From: Edaphobacter sp.
Lineage (GTDB): Bacteria > Acidobacteriota > Terriglobia > Terriglobales > Acidobacteriaceae
Length of the DNA: 64,000 nucleotides
Assembly: GCF_028283685.1 (NCBI RefSeq)
Contig: NZ_JAPWKF010000004.1
Location: forward strand, 248,001 to 312,000
Direction of reading: 5' to 3'
Each line of letters starts with the position of its first letter. Within the stretch, counting starts at the first letter, position 1. Shown here piece by piece: positions 40,359 to 49,329 of the stretch. The notes beneath the pieces were generated by a model. The model searched no databases and was not told the origin of the DNA. It saw only the letters and a program-made list of their open reading frames with translations. Made by a program: the position numbers and the translations under genes.

Positions 40359-42239
40359 TTAACGGTCGAGAGGACGGTCGGTAAACAGCGCTTTCCCCGA
40401 CGCCTCCTTGAGCACAATTTTGTTGTTGCCAAGCAGCCGGTCCACGTCGTCCCGCTTTTCTAACGGTACGAAGAGAATCTTGCGCGTGCCTGTGCCCCAC
40501 TGGTGTACGAGATCTTCTCCCGTAAGAAAGATCGGAGGCGCATCGGGGAAGGTTGAGCCGAAGAGCATCGACGTCGATCGGCCATCAACCAGGTACACCA
40601 TACGCCCCAGGTAAAAGGCGATCGATGATCCATACGATTGATCGCCGTAGAGCATGATCTTGCTGTCGGTCCCGACTGCGTGATCGTTCTCCAGTTCGAT
40701 GATGCGGTCAGCAAAGCTGGACGACGACAGCATGGGCGCAAACCGGATCAGTGCTATGTGAGCCGCAACCAGGAAGACCGTACTCGTAAGGGCAATTGCT
40801 GTCGTGGAAGCCAGATGACGTTGTCTCGAGCGGAGCAGCCACGCGATCGCCGGGCCAAAGGCAAGCGTGATCGCCGCAAGCGCAGCAGGCAGACGAAGCG
40901 CCGCAAAGCTTGGCCCCGTCAGGTCAAAGAAGTGCGACATGGAGAGGGTATAGTCACCAACTCCACGGTGAGCCAGCAGTTCACCGATGTCAGGAACAAA
41001 CGGAAGAGCCCTCGAACTCCACAGCCCATATCCCAGCGCGATGGCCGCTGCAACGCCGATAACCGCGAAGATCCCATGCGCCACGACGATCCAGCGCCGC
41101 AGGTTGGCGTCTTCCTCATAACGGAGCTCCGCGCGATTCAGGGCCGCTGCCATCAATGCCAGCATGGCAAGATAGGCCGGGAAGGTGTAGTACTCCTGGT
41201 TGGTTGAGATGGAGAAAAACACGAGCACCAGCCAGGCATAGATCCCCAGCAACAGCGCGGAACGCGATGCAGCATCGGGAGCGTTGAACCGGCCGCGCTT
41301 TCTCCATGCCTGTATGACTGCGACGGGAGCGAACAGGCTCCAGGGGAAGAGCCATACAAGATGCAGGCTCCAGAAAAGATAGCCCGGCAGCTTGTTATAG
41401 TCCTTCGGATATCGCTTGCCCAGGAAGCGGAGGAAGTGCTCGTTGACAAAGTAAAACCAGAAGAAGCCGTGGCCGTTCATTCCTCCGGTGTTCCGCAGCC
41501 CGGCAAGAATGTGCCAGGGGGCCGCGATCAACAGAAAGAGTGCTAGCCCGCTGAAAGGCTTGAGCGCGCGCCATTGCCTGTAGCCACCCGTCAGTGCAAG
41601 GTAAACGATAGCAGTTCCACCGAAGAAGACCAGCACGACGAGACCCTTGGTGAGAACGCCGAGCGCGAGCGCAACCCATATGCCGTAGGCATAAAATTTT
41701 GAGGAGCGATTACCTTCGTCCAGCGCTCGCATCATGCAGTAGAGCGCGCCTGCAAGAAACAGCGACAGCAGAACTTCAGGGATGTAAACGCGGGTAAACA
41801 GAAAGACGCCAATTGAGGTCAATATGCCAAGGCCGGTGTAGAAGGCCGTCCTTGCACCCCAGGTGCGAAAGCTCCAGTGGTATCCAAGCAGGGCCAGGAG
41901 TAGAACACCGATCGCCTGCGGCAGATGGGCGGCGAAGGTGTTGAAGCCGAAGATGCGAAAGCTGATGGCGTCGAGCCAGTAAGGCAGGGGTGCCTTCTCG
42001 AGGTAACGGATTCCGTTCACCGTGAGGGTAACCATGTCACCCGTAGTGACCATGTGGCGCGCAGCGTTGGCGTGGGTGGCATCGGCATCATCCAGCAGGG
42101 GCGGAGCAAAGAGTGCCGAAAAGAAGATGACCAGCCAGAGGCCTGTTAGAAAGAGCAAGGCGTGCTTACGCTGAGGCCCGATTCCGGCAGAGCGGTTGGG
42201 GGATGTCGGCAGTGGAGAACTAATCGTAGGGCTGGTCAT
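40359..42239 (-). CDS. ArnT/PMT-like lipid-linked sugar glycosyltransferase (second of a tandem pair)
   Basis: A 626-residue paralogue of the next gene: PPLLDDADATHANAARHM and NGIRYLEKAPLPYWLDAISF align with its catalytic loop, FTRVYIPEVLLSLFL with FTRFYIPDILLALWM-type sequence. About 12 membrane helices and a soluble tail ending LFTDRPLDR. The start is ambiguous: ATG 42239 lies 19 nt after AAGGAGG, while TTG 42269 would place the AAGGAGG inside the gene; I prefer the ATG. It is divergent from the ppx-like gene. Confidence 0.82.
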   Translation of the reverse strand: MTSPTISSPLPTSPNRSAGIGPQRKHALLFLTGLWLVIFFSALFAPPLLDDADATHANAARHMVTTGDMVTLTVNGIRYLEKAPLPYWLDAISFRIFGFNTFAAHLPQAIGVLLLALLGYHWSFRTWGARTAFYTGLGILTSIGVFLFTRVYIPEVLLSLFLAGALYCMMRALDEGNRSSKFYAYGIWVALALGVLTKGLVVLVFFGGTAIVYLALTGGYRQWRALKPFSGLALFLLIAAPWHILAGLRNTGGMNGHGFFWFYFVNEHFLRFLGKRYPKDYNKLPGYLFWSLHLVWLFPWSLFAPVAVIQAWRKRGRFNAPDAASRSALLLGIYAWLVLVFFSISTNQEYYTFPAYLAMLALMAAALNRAELRYEEDANLRRWIVVAHGIFAVIGVAAAIALGYGLWSSRALPFVPDIGELLAHRGVGDYTLSMSHFFDLTGPSFAALRLPAALAAITLAFGPAIAWLLRSRQRHLASTTAIALTSTVFLVAAHIALIRFAPMLSSSSFADRIIELENDHAVGTDSKIMLYGDQSYGSSIAFYLGRMVYLVDGRSTSMLFGSTFPDAPPIFLTGEDLVHQWGTGTRKILFVPLEKRDDVDRLLGNNKIVLKEASGKALFTDRPLDR

Positions 42240-42393
42240 GGTTGAGCTTCTTCGTCTTACCTCCTTCAAGGATAAATGGAGCGCCGATTATCGTTGTCCC
42301 GACGGTCATTGGGGCTCCAACGGGGAGCGTGAACGGTAGATAGTTGTATCTTGGTGTCTGAGTATTTCTCTCCGGTGGGGGCGCAAGACAATC

Positions 42394-43971
42394 ATGCCGA
42401 CGTTTGCAGCCATTGATATCGGTTCGAACTCATGCCGTCTGAAGATTGCATCGGTCCATTTGCACCGGCTGAAGACCCTGTATGAAGACCGCGAGGTCAC
42501 TCGCCTGGGGGAGAGCGTCTTTCAGACCGGTGTGATTTCGCCGGAGGCGATGGCCGCAACCATCCGCGCCCTCAAGCGCTTTCACAAGTCGGTTCAGCTG
42601 CACGTTGTGGATAAGGTACGCGTCGTCGCCACCAGCGCCATGCGTGATGCGCGCAACGCACAGGCCTTCATCGAGTGGGTGCGCTCAGCGACAGGATGGA
42701 CGGTTGAGGTGATCTCCGGCCTGGAAGAGGGGAGGCTCATCCATCTCGGTGTGGTAACCCATGAAGTCGGTGCTCGTGGCCGTTGCGTCCTGATCGATCT
42801 GGGCGGAGGCAGCTGTGAGGTGACGCTCTCGGATGGTGGGCGAGTGAAGGCGATGGCTTCTCTGCCGTTAGGTGCCGTTCGCCTGCAGCAGGAGTTCCTG
42901 AAGAGCGATCCGCCTTCGCGCGAAGACATTGCCCGGCTAAAGCAGTACATCGAGCGGGAATTGAATAAGGCCGAACGCAGGTTCGGCTCGCTGCGGGCGT
43001 CGTTGGTCATCGCGACCTCAGGCACCGCCTCTGCATTGGCGGAGGCTAGTCTCGCTGGTCGCAGCAAAAAGACGACCGGCAAGGCTGCAGGAAAGAAGAT
43101 AGTCGTCAAAGCTCCGGCGGCAAAAAAAACCGGGGTTGCGGCAACAACCAGCGAGATACGCGCGCTTGCCGACCGGCTCGCCAAGATGCGCGATGAACAG
43201 AGGGCTGCGATCGCGGGCATCGGTCCGCGGCGATCGGAGATTATCGTAGGCGGCGCCTTCGTGTATGCCAGCCTGATGGAGCGCTTTGCGCTGAAGTCGT
43301 TCCGCTATTCCTCCCTCGGCCTGCGCGATGGCATCCTTGCGCAGATGCTGGGCGATGTGGACCTTCGCGCATCCGTTCATCAGAAGATCGAAAATGAGCG
43401 CTGGGCCGGCGTCTTAGAGGTCTGCCGACGCTACGGCATCGAGAAAAAGCGCGTCGAGCCGGTGCGCCAGCATGTCGGAGAACTCTTCGATGCGCTCACT
43501 CGCGTGCATGAGCTTCCGCTGGAGTATCGCCTCTGGCTGCAGGCTGCGGCGATGATGCAGGACGTCGGCAAGTTCATGAACCACCAGGGCCATCACCGTC
43601 ACACGCAGTACATCATCGCGAACTCTGAGATCTTCGGCTTCTCCCCAGAGCAACGCGCCGTCGTGAGCGCCTTGGCGCGCTACCTTGGCAAAACACGTCC
43701 TGACCCGATGGATCGCGTGCTGCGTGGGATCCCGGTCGAGGAGCATACAAATGTAGTGCGTGCGGTTGTCCTGCTTCGTCTCGCCGTCGCTCTCAATCAG
43801 GATCGCGCCAGCGCTGTCGTGAATCTGCGCTCCCACGTGTATCCCAAACGCGTGCTGCTCGAGCTTGTTCCCGGTCGCGGCGGTGCTGCACTTGAGGCCT
43901 GGTCTCTAAAAAAGGAAGCAGCTTACTTTCGGGAGATCTTTCGGCGTGAACTCTTCGTCGAGGTCGTGTAG
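42394..43971 (+). CDS. Ppx/GppA phosphatase (exopolyphosphatase-type) with C-terminal HD-like domain
   Basis: A 525-residue enzyme of the ASKHA fold that hydrolyses polyphosphate or pppGpp. AAIDIGSNSCRLKIA is phosphate-1, IDLGGGSCEVTLSDG is phosphate-2, and E/S-rich SGLEEGRLIHLG lies between. From about residue 330 an HD-type helical region appears (AAAMMQDVGKFMNHQGHHRH), as in long Ppx proteins. Odd: residues about 224-252 form a Lys/Ala/Gly-rich insert between VIATSGTASALAEA and IRALADRL. The 3' end overlaps the opposite-strand sixA-like gene by 49 bases. Confidence 0.88.
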   Translation: MPTFAAIDIGSNSCRLKIASVHLHRLKTLYEDREVTRLGESVFQTGVISPEAMAATIRALKRFHKSVQLHVVDKVRVVATSAMRDARNAQAFIEWVRSATGWTVEVISGLEEGRLIHLGVVTHEVGARGRCVLIDLGGGSCEVTLSDGGRVKAMASLPLGAVRLQQEFLKSDPPSREDIARLKQYIERELNKAERRFGSLRASLVIATSGTASALAEASLAGRSKKTTGKAAGKKIVVKAPAAKKTGVAATTSEIRALADRLAKMRDEQRAAIAGIGPRRSEIIVGGAFVYASLMERFALKSFRYSSLGLRDGILAQMLGDVDLRASVHQKIENERWAGVLEVCRRYGIEKKRVEPVRQHVGELFDALTRVHELPLEYRLWLQAAAMMQDVGKFMNHQGHHRHTQYIIANSEIFGFSPEQRAVVSALARYLGKTRPDPMDRVLRGIPVEEHTNVVRAVVLLRLAVALNQDRASAVVNLRSHVYPKRVLLELVPGRGGAALEAWSLKKEAAYFREIFRRELFVEVV

Positions 43972-44462
43972 AGAGCGCGCACCATTCGTGGATCGAGCAG
44001 CCATTGCATGCTCGCGGCCGGCCTCGCCATCGATACTCTTGCCACCGACCCCTTGCGCATGCGGATCAGCGGCATCGTCGAAGACGATGCCGGAACCAGG
44101 AGCTGGGCCAGGAACTGAGAGATATTCGGATTGTGGCCGACGACCAGAAGGTTTTCCTGCAGCCTGCACTCTGAGAGCAGTTTCTGGAAGTCACGAAAGC
44201 TGGCATCTGGTGCCAGCGCGTTCGACAGCAGGATCCTGCTCTCGTAGCCAGTCTCTGTCCCAATCAGCGACGCTGTTTGCACGCTGCGCTTGAGCGGGCT
44301 GGAGACGATCAGATCAAACTGAATCTTCAGCGCGTTGAGCGTCTGGGCCAGCAGAATGCAATGACGTTTGCCGTCCTTATCCAACGGCCGCTTTACATCC
44401 AGCAAAGGATTCGCGCGCCGTACGCCAGCTGATGCATGTCGAAGGATAAAGAGGTTCATCAT
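43923..44462 (-). CDS. SixA-type phosphohistidine phosphatase (histidine phosphatase family)
   Basis: A 179-residue member of the histidine phosphatase superfamily. LFILRHASAG carries the phospho-accepting RHA/RHG-type His, SSPLKRSVQTA the second Arg, and VVGHNPNISQFL the second His. SixA removes phosphate from phosphohistidines such as ArcB or PTS proteins in Escherichia coli; the target is unknown here. The frame is open to 44555, but the start at 44462 gives the family N-terminus MMNLFILRHA and avoids overlapping the preceding gene. Its tail overlaps the ppx-like gene by 49 bases on opposite strands. Confidence 0.85.
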   Translation of the reverse strand: MMNLFILRHASAGVRRANPLLDVKRPLDKDGKRHCILLAQTLNALKIQFDLIVSSPLKRSVQTASLIGTETGYESRILLSNALAPDASFRDFQKLLSECRLQENLLVVGHNPNISQFLAQLLVPASSSTMPLIRMRKGSVARVSMARPAASMQWLLDPRMVRALYTTSTKSSRRKISRK

Positions 44463-44502
44463 TTCATTCTTTATTTTAGTCGACTCTTCCGACAGAGAAA
44501 TG

Positions 44503-45690
44503 TTAATGCTGGGGCTTACCGGGTTCGTGATGAAAGACGCCAGGGTCAGGTTCATCCAGTGACGGTGCCGCGGGTTCCGGGTTCGGTATCGGGTCAGGTT
44601 GGACGATCTTGTCTGGAGGAGCTGTCAAAGGAGATCCGGCGAGGGAATCGTCTGCCGACAGGGGCGCAGGATAGATCGGCGCCAGAGGATCTGCGTTATA
44701 GATCATGCCGATGTGCCTGGGACGCTCCTCGACGAGAGGTTGCGAAGGCGGCGACGACTTTGCCGCAAAGGGGATTCGCGCTGCCTCGCGAAGGAAGGGA
44801 AGCGGATGCTGATGCACGAGCGACGCCTCGGCTCCACGCTGCCAGAAGCGAGTGAACATCATCAAAAGAATTCCTGCCTGTGCCACCAGAAACATGGGCC
44901 ACGCCTGTGGTTTAGCGAGCATGTGAAACGCAATGCGGCTGAGCAGAAAGGCGCCAGCCCACCCGATGACGGCCAGCAGGAGAAAGACAGACCACGCCCG
45001 AGCGAAGTACCTGCGGAGCAGGTGGAATGCGGGGAGCAGCGTTCGTCGTACACGTCGATCCGAACGGCCGTCCGGTCGCCGTTCTGCACCGAGCTGCACT
45101 GTATAGGCCTCGACCAGATCGAAGTAGAGACGCACGACCGACGCAACTAGAAGCACAATCGCTGCACCACTCAGACGAAGGACAACAGCGCTGGAGCCGA
45201 CAAAATGTTCCGAGACGAAGCTTGCCCAATGGCCCTGCAAGATCGCAAGCGGCCCGACGATCACCAGAAACGCTGCGACGGCGAGCAGAGCAACGCGCAC
45301 AAAGCGCCAGAAGTAATTCACTCCCTGGCGTAGCAGGATGCTTAGATGAGCACGGGACCGCGTGAGGTAGCAGTAGAGCGTTCCCGGCACGAGGACGAGG
45401 GAGAGCAGTAGATAAGCCGGAATCGAACCGTGGCTTGCCAGCAGCGTTGCATGGCCGCTTGCCCCTTCGCTTACACTCAGCGCTGCATTGGCTGTTGTCG
45501 CGAGATCGAAACCTGATACCAGCCGCTGTGCTGCCAATGATTGATCGAGCAGGCTGGAGAGCGCGAACTTAAGCGGATAGCAGAAGACAATCGCAAGTAG
45601 GAGGCTGAACGCGTAGGCCCAAAGCAATGCGCCGGCTCGCCGAAGCGTGAGGCCGAGGCCGTAGATAAGAATGCTGCGGGTTCTTGCCAT
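44503..45690 (-). CDS. Multi-pass membrane protein of unknown function
   Basis: A 395-residue protein with about six hydrophobic helices (for example LLWAYAFSLLLAIVFCYPL, YLLLSLVLVPGTLYCYL, ALLAVAAFLVIVGPLAIL). A Pro-rich, probably disordered tail of about 90 residues follows (ADPLAPIYPAPL, PNPEPAAPSLDEPDPG). I recognise no family. It starts 21 nt after the frame-restored end of the M1 peptidase gene and ends 40 nt before sixA, so it belongs to that transcript. Confidence 0.7.
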   Translation of the reverse strand: MARTRSILIYGLGLTLRRAGALLWAYAFSLLLAIVFCYPLKFALSSLLDQSLAAQRLVSGFDLATTANAALSVSEGASGHATLLASHGSIPAYLLLSLVLVPGTLYCYLTRSRAHLSILLRQGVNYFWRFVRVALLAVAAFLVIVGPLAILQGHWASFVSEHFVGSSAVVLRLSGAAIVLLVASVVRLYFDLVEAYTVQLGAERRPDGRSDRRVRRTLLPAFHLLRRYFARAWSVFLLLAVIGWAGAFLLSRIAFHMLAKPQAWPMFLVAQAGILLMMFTRFWQRGAEASLVHQHPLPFLREAARIPFAAKSSPPSQPLVEERPRHIGMIYNADPLAPIYPAPLSADDSLAGSPLTAPPDKIVQPDPIPNPEPAAPSLDEPDPGVFHHEPGKPQH

Positions 45691-45711
45691 AAAGCCTCTC
45701 CGCTCCTTTCG

Positions 45712-45884
45712 CTAAACCAGCCACGCCACCAGCTGTTGGCCCCACTGCTGCACCGTGAGCCAGATCGCAGTCAGCTTGTTCGAGGGTACGGTGACGGGGT
45801 CCGCCGTCCAGCTGTTGTTGAACAGGTTGCGATCCAGCGGAACCTGGTGATCGGGATCGATCTCAACCGAAACGACCTTTGCTT
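45712..45884 (-). other. Out-of-frame 3' end of the M1 peptidase gene
   Basis: On the minus strand the codon series CGT AAG is followed by CAAAGGTC. If one base is added after AAG, 56 further sensible residues read through to TAG at 45714-45712, 21 nt before the next gene. The restored tail (DRNLFNNSWTADPVTVPSNK) is typical of acidobacterial M1-like proteins. This is either a sequencing error or a real recent mutation. Confidence 0.75.
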
Positions 45885-47750
45885 ACGCGTGTATCGATAG
45901 CTCATCCAGCGGTCTCTTCCATCCCAGTATTCTCTGAGCTTCGTTCCATCATCGAAGATGACCTCTGCTGTAACCGGAAAGAGGAAGTCCCCTTTGCGGC
46001 GAAGCGTAACCGTAGAGTTCCACTGCTTCTGCTTGCCTTCGTCCTGCGGCTCTGAAGTCACGCTGTCGATGGCGTAGTCCAGCACCTGCGTGCCGTATAC
46101 GGCTTGATCGAGGAATGGTCGCAGGCTGGAGTTCACCGGAGGCAGAGACGATGTGTCGGGAATCCCGCTGCTGGTCAGAGGCGGTCGATCTTCCAGTGGC
46201 GAAGAGGATGGTGCTGTGGCGATGGCCTTGCCACGCTTCACCGCAACCTCTTCCATTGTGCGAAGAAAGTCCTCCGTCGTCGGATGCTTGAAGCGGAATC
46301 GCTGGAAGTACGTGCGCATGGCTTCTTCCATGGTGTCGCGTCCCAGCATTCCTTCCAGTGTCATGAGCAGGGTCGCCGACTTGCCGTAGGTCACTGCTCC
46401 ATATGACAGGCTGTCGCGAAACTTCCATGCCCTCCGTGTCACTGGGTCGAAGTCTGGCGATAACAGATAGGACGCGCGCTGCAGCATCGCATCGCCGAGA
46501 TTTGCGTAAGGCTGATTGACGACCGACGTACTCGCTCCTGCGATCGATCCCAATGTTGCGACTTCGGTGTAGCTGTTGATGCCTTCATCCAGCCACGCCT
46601 CCTCAAATTCGTTGCTCGCAACCATGCCATACCAGTACTGATGACCGAACTCGTGATTGACCGTCACCTCTGCAAGGTTGAAGATACCCGTCCACGAACC
46701 GTCTCCCGTGACGAGTGTGGGATACTCCATTCCCTCCATCTGAGATCCCGGCTCTGGGTCGACGACGGTGATGATCCTGTAGGGATATGGTCCATAGCGC
46801 CGTTCGAACTCGGCCAGCGACTTGCGCGTGATCTCGACGTAGCGGGAGGCGATCCCCGGATGCGCCGCCAGCGCGAGTACATGAATCTGCACAGGGCCCA
46901 TGGCCGATACATAAATTGTGTCGGTAACCTTGAAGTGTGGACTGGCCGCAAAGGCGAAGTCGTGAATGTCTTCGCCGCGATAACTTAACGTACGCGTGCC
47001 GTCTGCATTCGTCTGCTGGCCCGTGGGAACGCCGCTGGCCCCGACGACATAGTTGCGCGGTACGGTAAGCCGGACATCGTAGGTTCCGAAGTCCGAGAAG
47101 AACTCCGTCGTCGCATGATACTGATGGCAGTTCCATGCACCATGCCAGAAGACGCCGACCTTCGGGAACCACTGTCCTCCCATGATGAAGTCACGCTTAT
47201 AGCCGTTACGTGCAACCGACAGTGGAAACTGATCATGGAAGACCAGGTGAAAGGTCACGGAATCGTTCGGCGCCAGAGGCCGCGGCAGCGTGATCTCTGC
47301 GACCGTATGATCCTCCATGTTGCCGTCATCCGGTGCGGAGAAGCGTAACGTCGGCATCAGGTCGCCATAGCCGTCGGCATCGATATGCGAGACGGTGATA
47401 CCGCCAATCTTCTCTCTGGGATAGTCGTCGCTGATCGAGTCGCGGGGGCCGCCACCGGCGCGCATCTCATAGGTAAAAGTGGACTGCGGACGAAAGGCGT
47501 TCAGGTAGAGGTGAAACGGAAATGTCGTCAGCGGGTGACCCGTCAGGTTGCGATAGGTAAGTGACTCTGTCGCATCCAGACTTTTCTTTTCCGTGTCCAG
47601 GCGTGCATCCATGGAATACATCACGACGCGCTCCGACAGAGGAGCACCATTCGGCGAGTTCGTCGCGATACTCAGTTGTGCTCGAAGCGTCAGAGGAGAA
47701 AGCGCGAAGATCGCGGCAACAATCCAGCGTCGCAACATAGTCTTCACCAT
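45771..47750 (-). CDS. M1-family zinc aminopeptidase-like protein, frameshifted near its 3' end
   Basis: An exported metallopeptidase: a signal peptide (MVKTMLRRWIVAAIFALSPL, then TLRAQ) and an M1 catalytic domain with H366-E-F-G-H370 and the third zinc ligand E389 in AWLDEGINSYTE (18 residues between). GSQMEGMEYPTLV is the GXMEN-like exopeptidase segment. After RWMSYRYTRK the reading frame turns into low-quality Arg-rich sequence and stops at 45771. One base appears missing at 45881/45882. With one base restored the protein continues as AKVVSVEIDPDHQVPLDRNL and FNNSWTADP and ends at 45712. The start could instead be ATG 47738. Confidence 0.85.
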   Translation of the reverse strand: MVKTMLRRWIVAAIFALSPLTLRAQLSIATNSPNGAPLSERVVMYSMDARLDTEKKSLDATESLTYRNLTGHPLTTFPFHLYLNAFRPQSTFTYEMRAGGGPRDSISDDYPREKIGGITVSHIDADGYGDLMPTLRFSAPDDGNMEDHTVAEITLPRPLAPNDSVTFHLVFHDQFPLSVARNGYKRDFIMGGQWFPKVGVFWHGAWNCHQYHATTEFFSDFGTYDVRLTVPRNYVVGASGVPTGQQTNADGTRTLSYRGEDIHDFAFAASPHFKVTDTIYVSAMGPVQIHVLALAAHPGIASRYVEITRKSLAEFERRYGPYPYRIITVVDPEPGSQMEGMEYPTLVTGDGSWTGIFNLAEVTVNHEFGHQYWYGMVASNEFEEAWLDEGINSYTEVATLGSIAGASTSVVNQPYANLGDAMLQRASYLLSPDFDPVTRRAWKFRDSLSYGAVTYGKSATLLMTLEGMLGRDTMEEAMRTYFQRFRFKHPTTEDFLRTMEEVAVKRGKAIATAPSSSPLEDRPPLTSSGIPDTSSLPPVNSSLRPFLDQAVYGTQVLDYAIDSVTSEPQDEGKQKQWNSTVTLRRKGDFLFPVTAEVIFDDGTKLREYWDGRDRWMSYRYTRKQRSFRLRSIPITRFRWIATCSTTAGRRTPSPYPRTS

Positions 47751-47792
47751 CCAGTGCAGTCCATGTGATGCGAAAACTATATGCCAGGTCAA

Positions 47793-48473
47793 TCAGTTAT
47801 GCGAATAGTTTTGCCTTGTGGCACGATCTGCTCGGCGCTCCCAGCGCTCGGCAGAGAGGATGCCGCTTAATCGCCGTCTGTACTCCAGACGCACAAACCC
47901 GGAGGCCTCCAGCGCAGCGGCGTGATCCGGCAACTGCGTCACGGTGAGGCCTGTCAGAATTCGGAATGCAGCATACAGCCCACGCACGAGGGTCTTTGCG
48001 GGCAGCTGCATGGCTCCGTGTGGAATGCGAAACTCCGACACAATCCATTGCGCGCCGGCCTCGGTATTTCGAGAGGTAAGGGCCGTCAACTCGTCGACCT
48101 CCGCCTGCGAAAGGCAATCGAGAAAAAAATGGGTTGCGATTAGATCGTAGCGACGCTTGTCGGTGCGACAAAAGGACAACGCATCGCACTGCACCGTCTC
48201 CAGGCGATCGCCATACTCGGCGCAGCGTGTCCTCAATAGCCGTAGCATCGCCGCGCTGAGATCGACAGCCGTGACGTGGATTGCCGGATTCTGATGCAGC
48301 AGCCGCGAGACAAATCGTCCATCGCCATCGCCCAGCACCAGCGCTCTGCGCGCCTGTTTTGTCTCAGGCAAAAACGAAAACCGTGTGCGTTCGAGCACAC
48401 GCCCCATCGTCAGATATTCGAGGATGCGGTATGGACGTGCAACGCGGTCAAAGTCTGGGGCAGGCGCTCTCAT
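47793..48473 (-). CDS. Class I SAM-dependent methyltransferase
   Basis: A 226-residue methyltransferase. RRALVLGDGDGRFVSRLL is the SAM motif I, VTAVDLSAAMLRLLRTRC the acidic motif II, and YDLIATHFFLDCLSQAEVDE motif IV. The substrate is unknown; the N-terminal YRILEYLTMGRVLERTRFSF is not diagnostic to me. ATG 48473 overlaps the stop of the UbiA-like gene by ATGA, implying translational coupling. The frame is open far upstream, but that part is a shadow of the UbiA-like gene. Confidence 0.82.
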   Translation of the reverse strand: MRAPAPDFDRVARPYRILEYLTMGRVLERTRFSFLPETKQARRALVLGDGDGRFVSRLLHQNPAIHVTAVDLSAAMLRLLRTRCAEYGDRLETVQCDALSFCRTDKRRYDLIATHFFLDCLSQAEVDELTALTSRNTEAGAQWIVSEFRIPHGAMQLPAKTLVRGLYAAFRILTGLTVTQLPDHAAALEASGFVRLEYRRRLSGILSAERWERRADRATRQNYSHN

Positions 48474-49291
48474 AAGCGCGTCGCCAGAAGAGCGGGAGTC
48501 AGCAACACCAGGTCTGCTGCAGCGCGAAGCGTGAGTGCATGGTGGTGGCTGCGGCGTTGATGCAGGATAAGCAGGCCGGCGGAGGAGATCGAGATTGCGG
48601 TACCGATCGGCCAGGGCGCCCGGTGATCGATCAACGCAATCAGGGTGCTTGCGATTGCGAGAATTGTGCAAAGGAGGTCCAGATGGCGAAGGGCTGCGAC
48701 CGTGAGCGGATGCGCCGTGTCTTGCCACGTCTCGGGGTGCTCCCACGCATAGATAAACAGGCAGTTCAGGCTGCAGAGTGCAGCAAACAGAAGTGCAGGA
48801 GCCAGCAACGGGATGCGAAGACCAGGATTGCGCGCTACCGTCGGAATGAAGACCGCAGCCGCAAAGCAGACGCCGACGGCGATCTCCTTCGGAAGACGGT
48901 GCGCGCTTTGCGTCGCATGAATGACGACGAAATACCCGAACACCAGACCTCCCAGGATCAGGTAAAGCCGAATCGCATCTGTCGGAATCTGCGGCAGCAC
49001 AATCGCGAGGATGACCGAGGCGACTGCTGTACCGATGAGAAAGTCCCGCCGATGGCGCTGATGAAAGTAGTGTCTCTCTTCCAGTTGGCTCTCTTCCGAT
49101 CGTTGGACGTCCAGCAGCCTGTCTGCCACGTACAGCATCCATACGGCTGCTGCCATGGCCACAAGGGAACTGTCGGAGAGGTGGATGTGGTTGGCCCTTG
49201 CAATGAACCATGTCCAGAGAGTAGCCACGGTCGGCGCATCCAGCGAAAGCAGATGCCAGTACGCCAACGCCGATCTAGTCTTGCCGCCCAC
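48470..49291 (-). CDS. UbiA-like polytopic membrane protein (putative prenyltransferase)
   Basis: A 273-residue protein with about eight hydrophobic helices. MLYVADRLLDVQRSE after helix 2 resembles the first aspartate motif of UbiA enzymes (D-x3-D), and HRLPKEIAVGVCFAAAVFIP lies where the second motif region would be, but the second DxxxD motif is not clear. UbiA proteins attach prenyl chains to aromatic acceptors. Pairing with a coupled methyltransferase fits lipid or quinone-like modification, which is inference. It begins 38 nt after the GH57 gene on the same strand. Confidence 0.65.
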   Translation of the reverse strand: MGGKTRSALAYWHLLSLDAPTVATLWTWFIARANHIHLSDSSLVAMAAAVWMLYVADRLLDVQRSEESQLEERHYFHQRHRRDFLIGTAVASVILAIVLPQIPTDAIRLYLILGGLVFGYFVVIHATQSAHRLPKEIAVGVCFAAAVFIPTVARNPGLRIPLLAPALLFAALCSLNCLFIYAWEHPETWQDTAHPLTVAALRHLDLLCTILAIASTLIALIDHRAPWPIGTAISISSAGLLILHQRRSHHHALTLRAAADLVLLTPALLATRL

Positions 49292-49329
49292 CCTCTTATT
49301 CTAGAGGCACGGCTCAAGCCGCTTCAGCT

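Noticed and set aside
48474..49211. N-terminal extension of the methyltransferase frame through the UbiA-like gene
   Set aside because: The extension is Arg/Ser/Pro-rich nonsense. The ATG at 48473, coupled to the UbiA-like stop, gives a normal methyltransferase.
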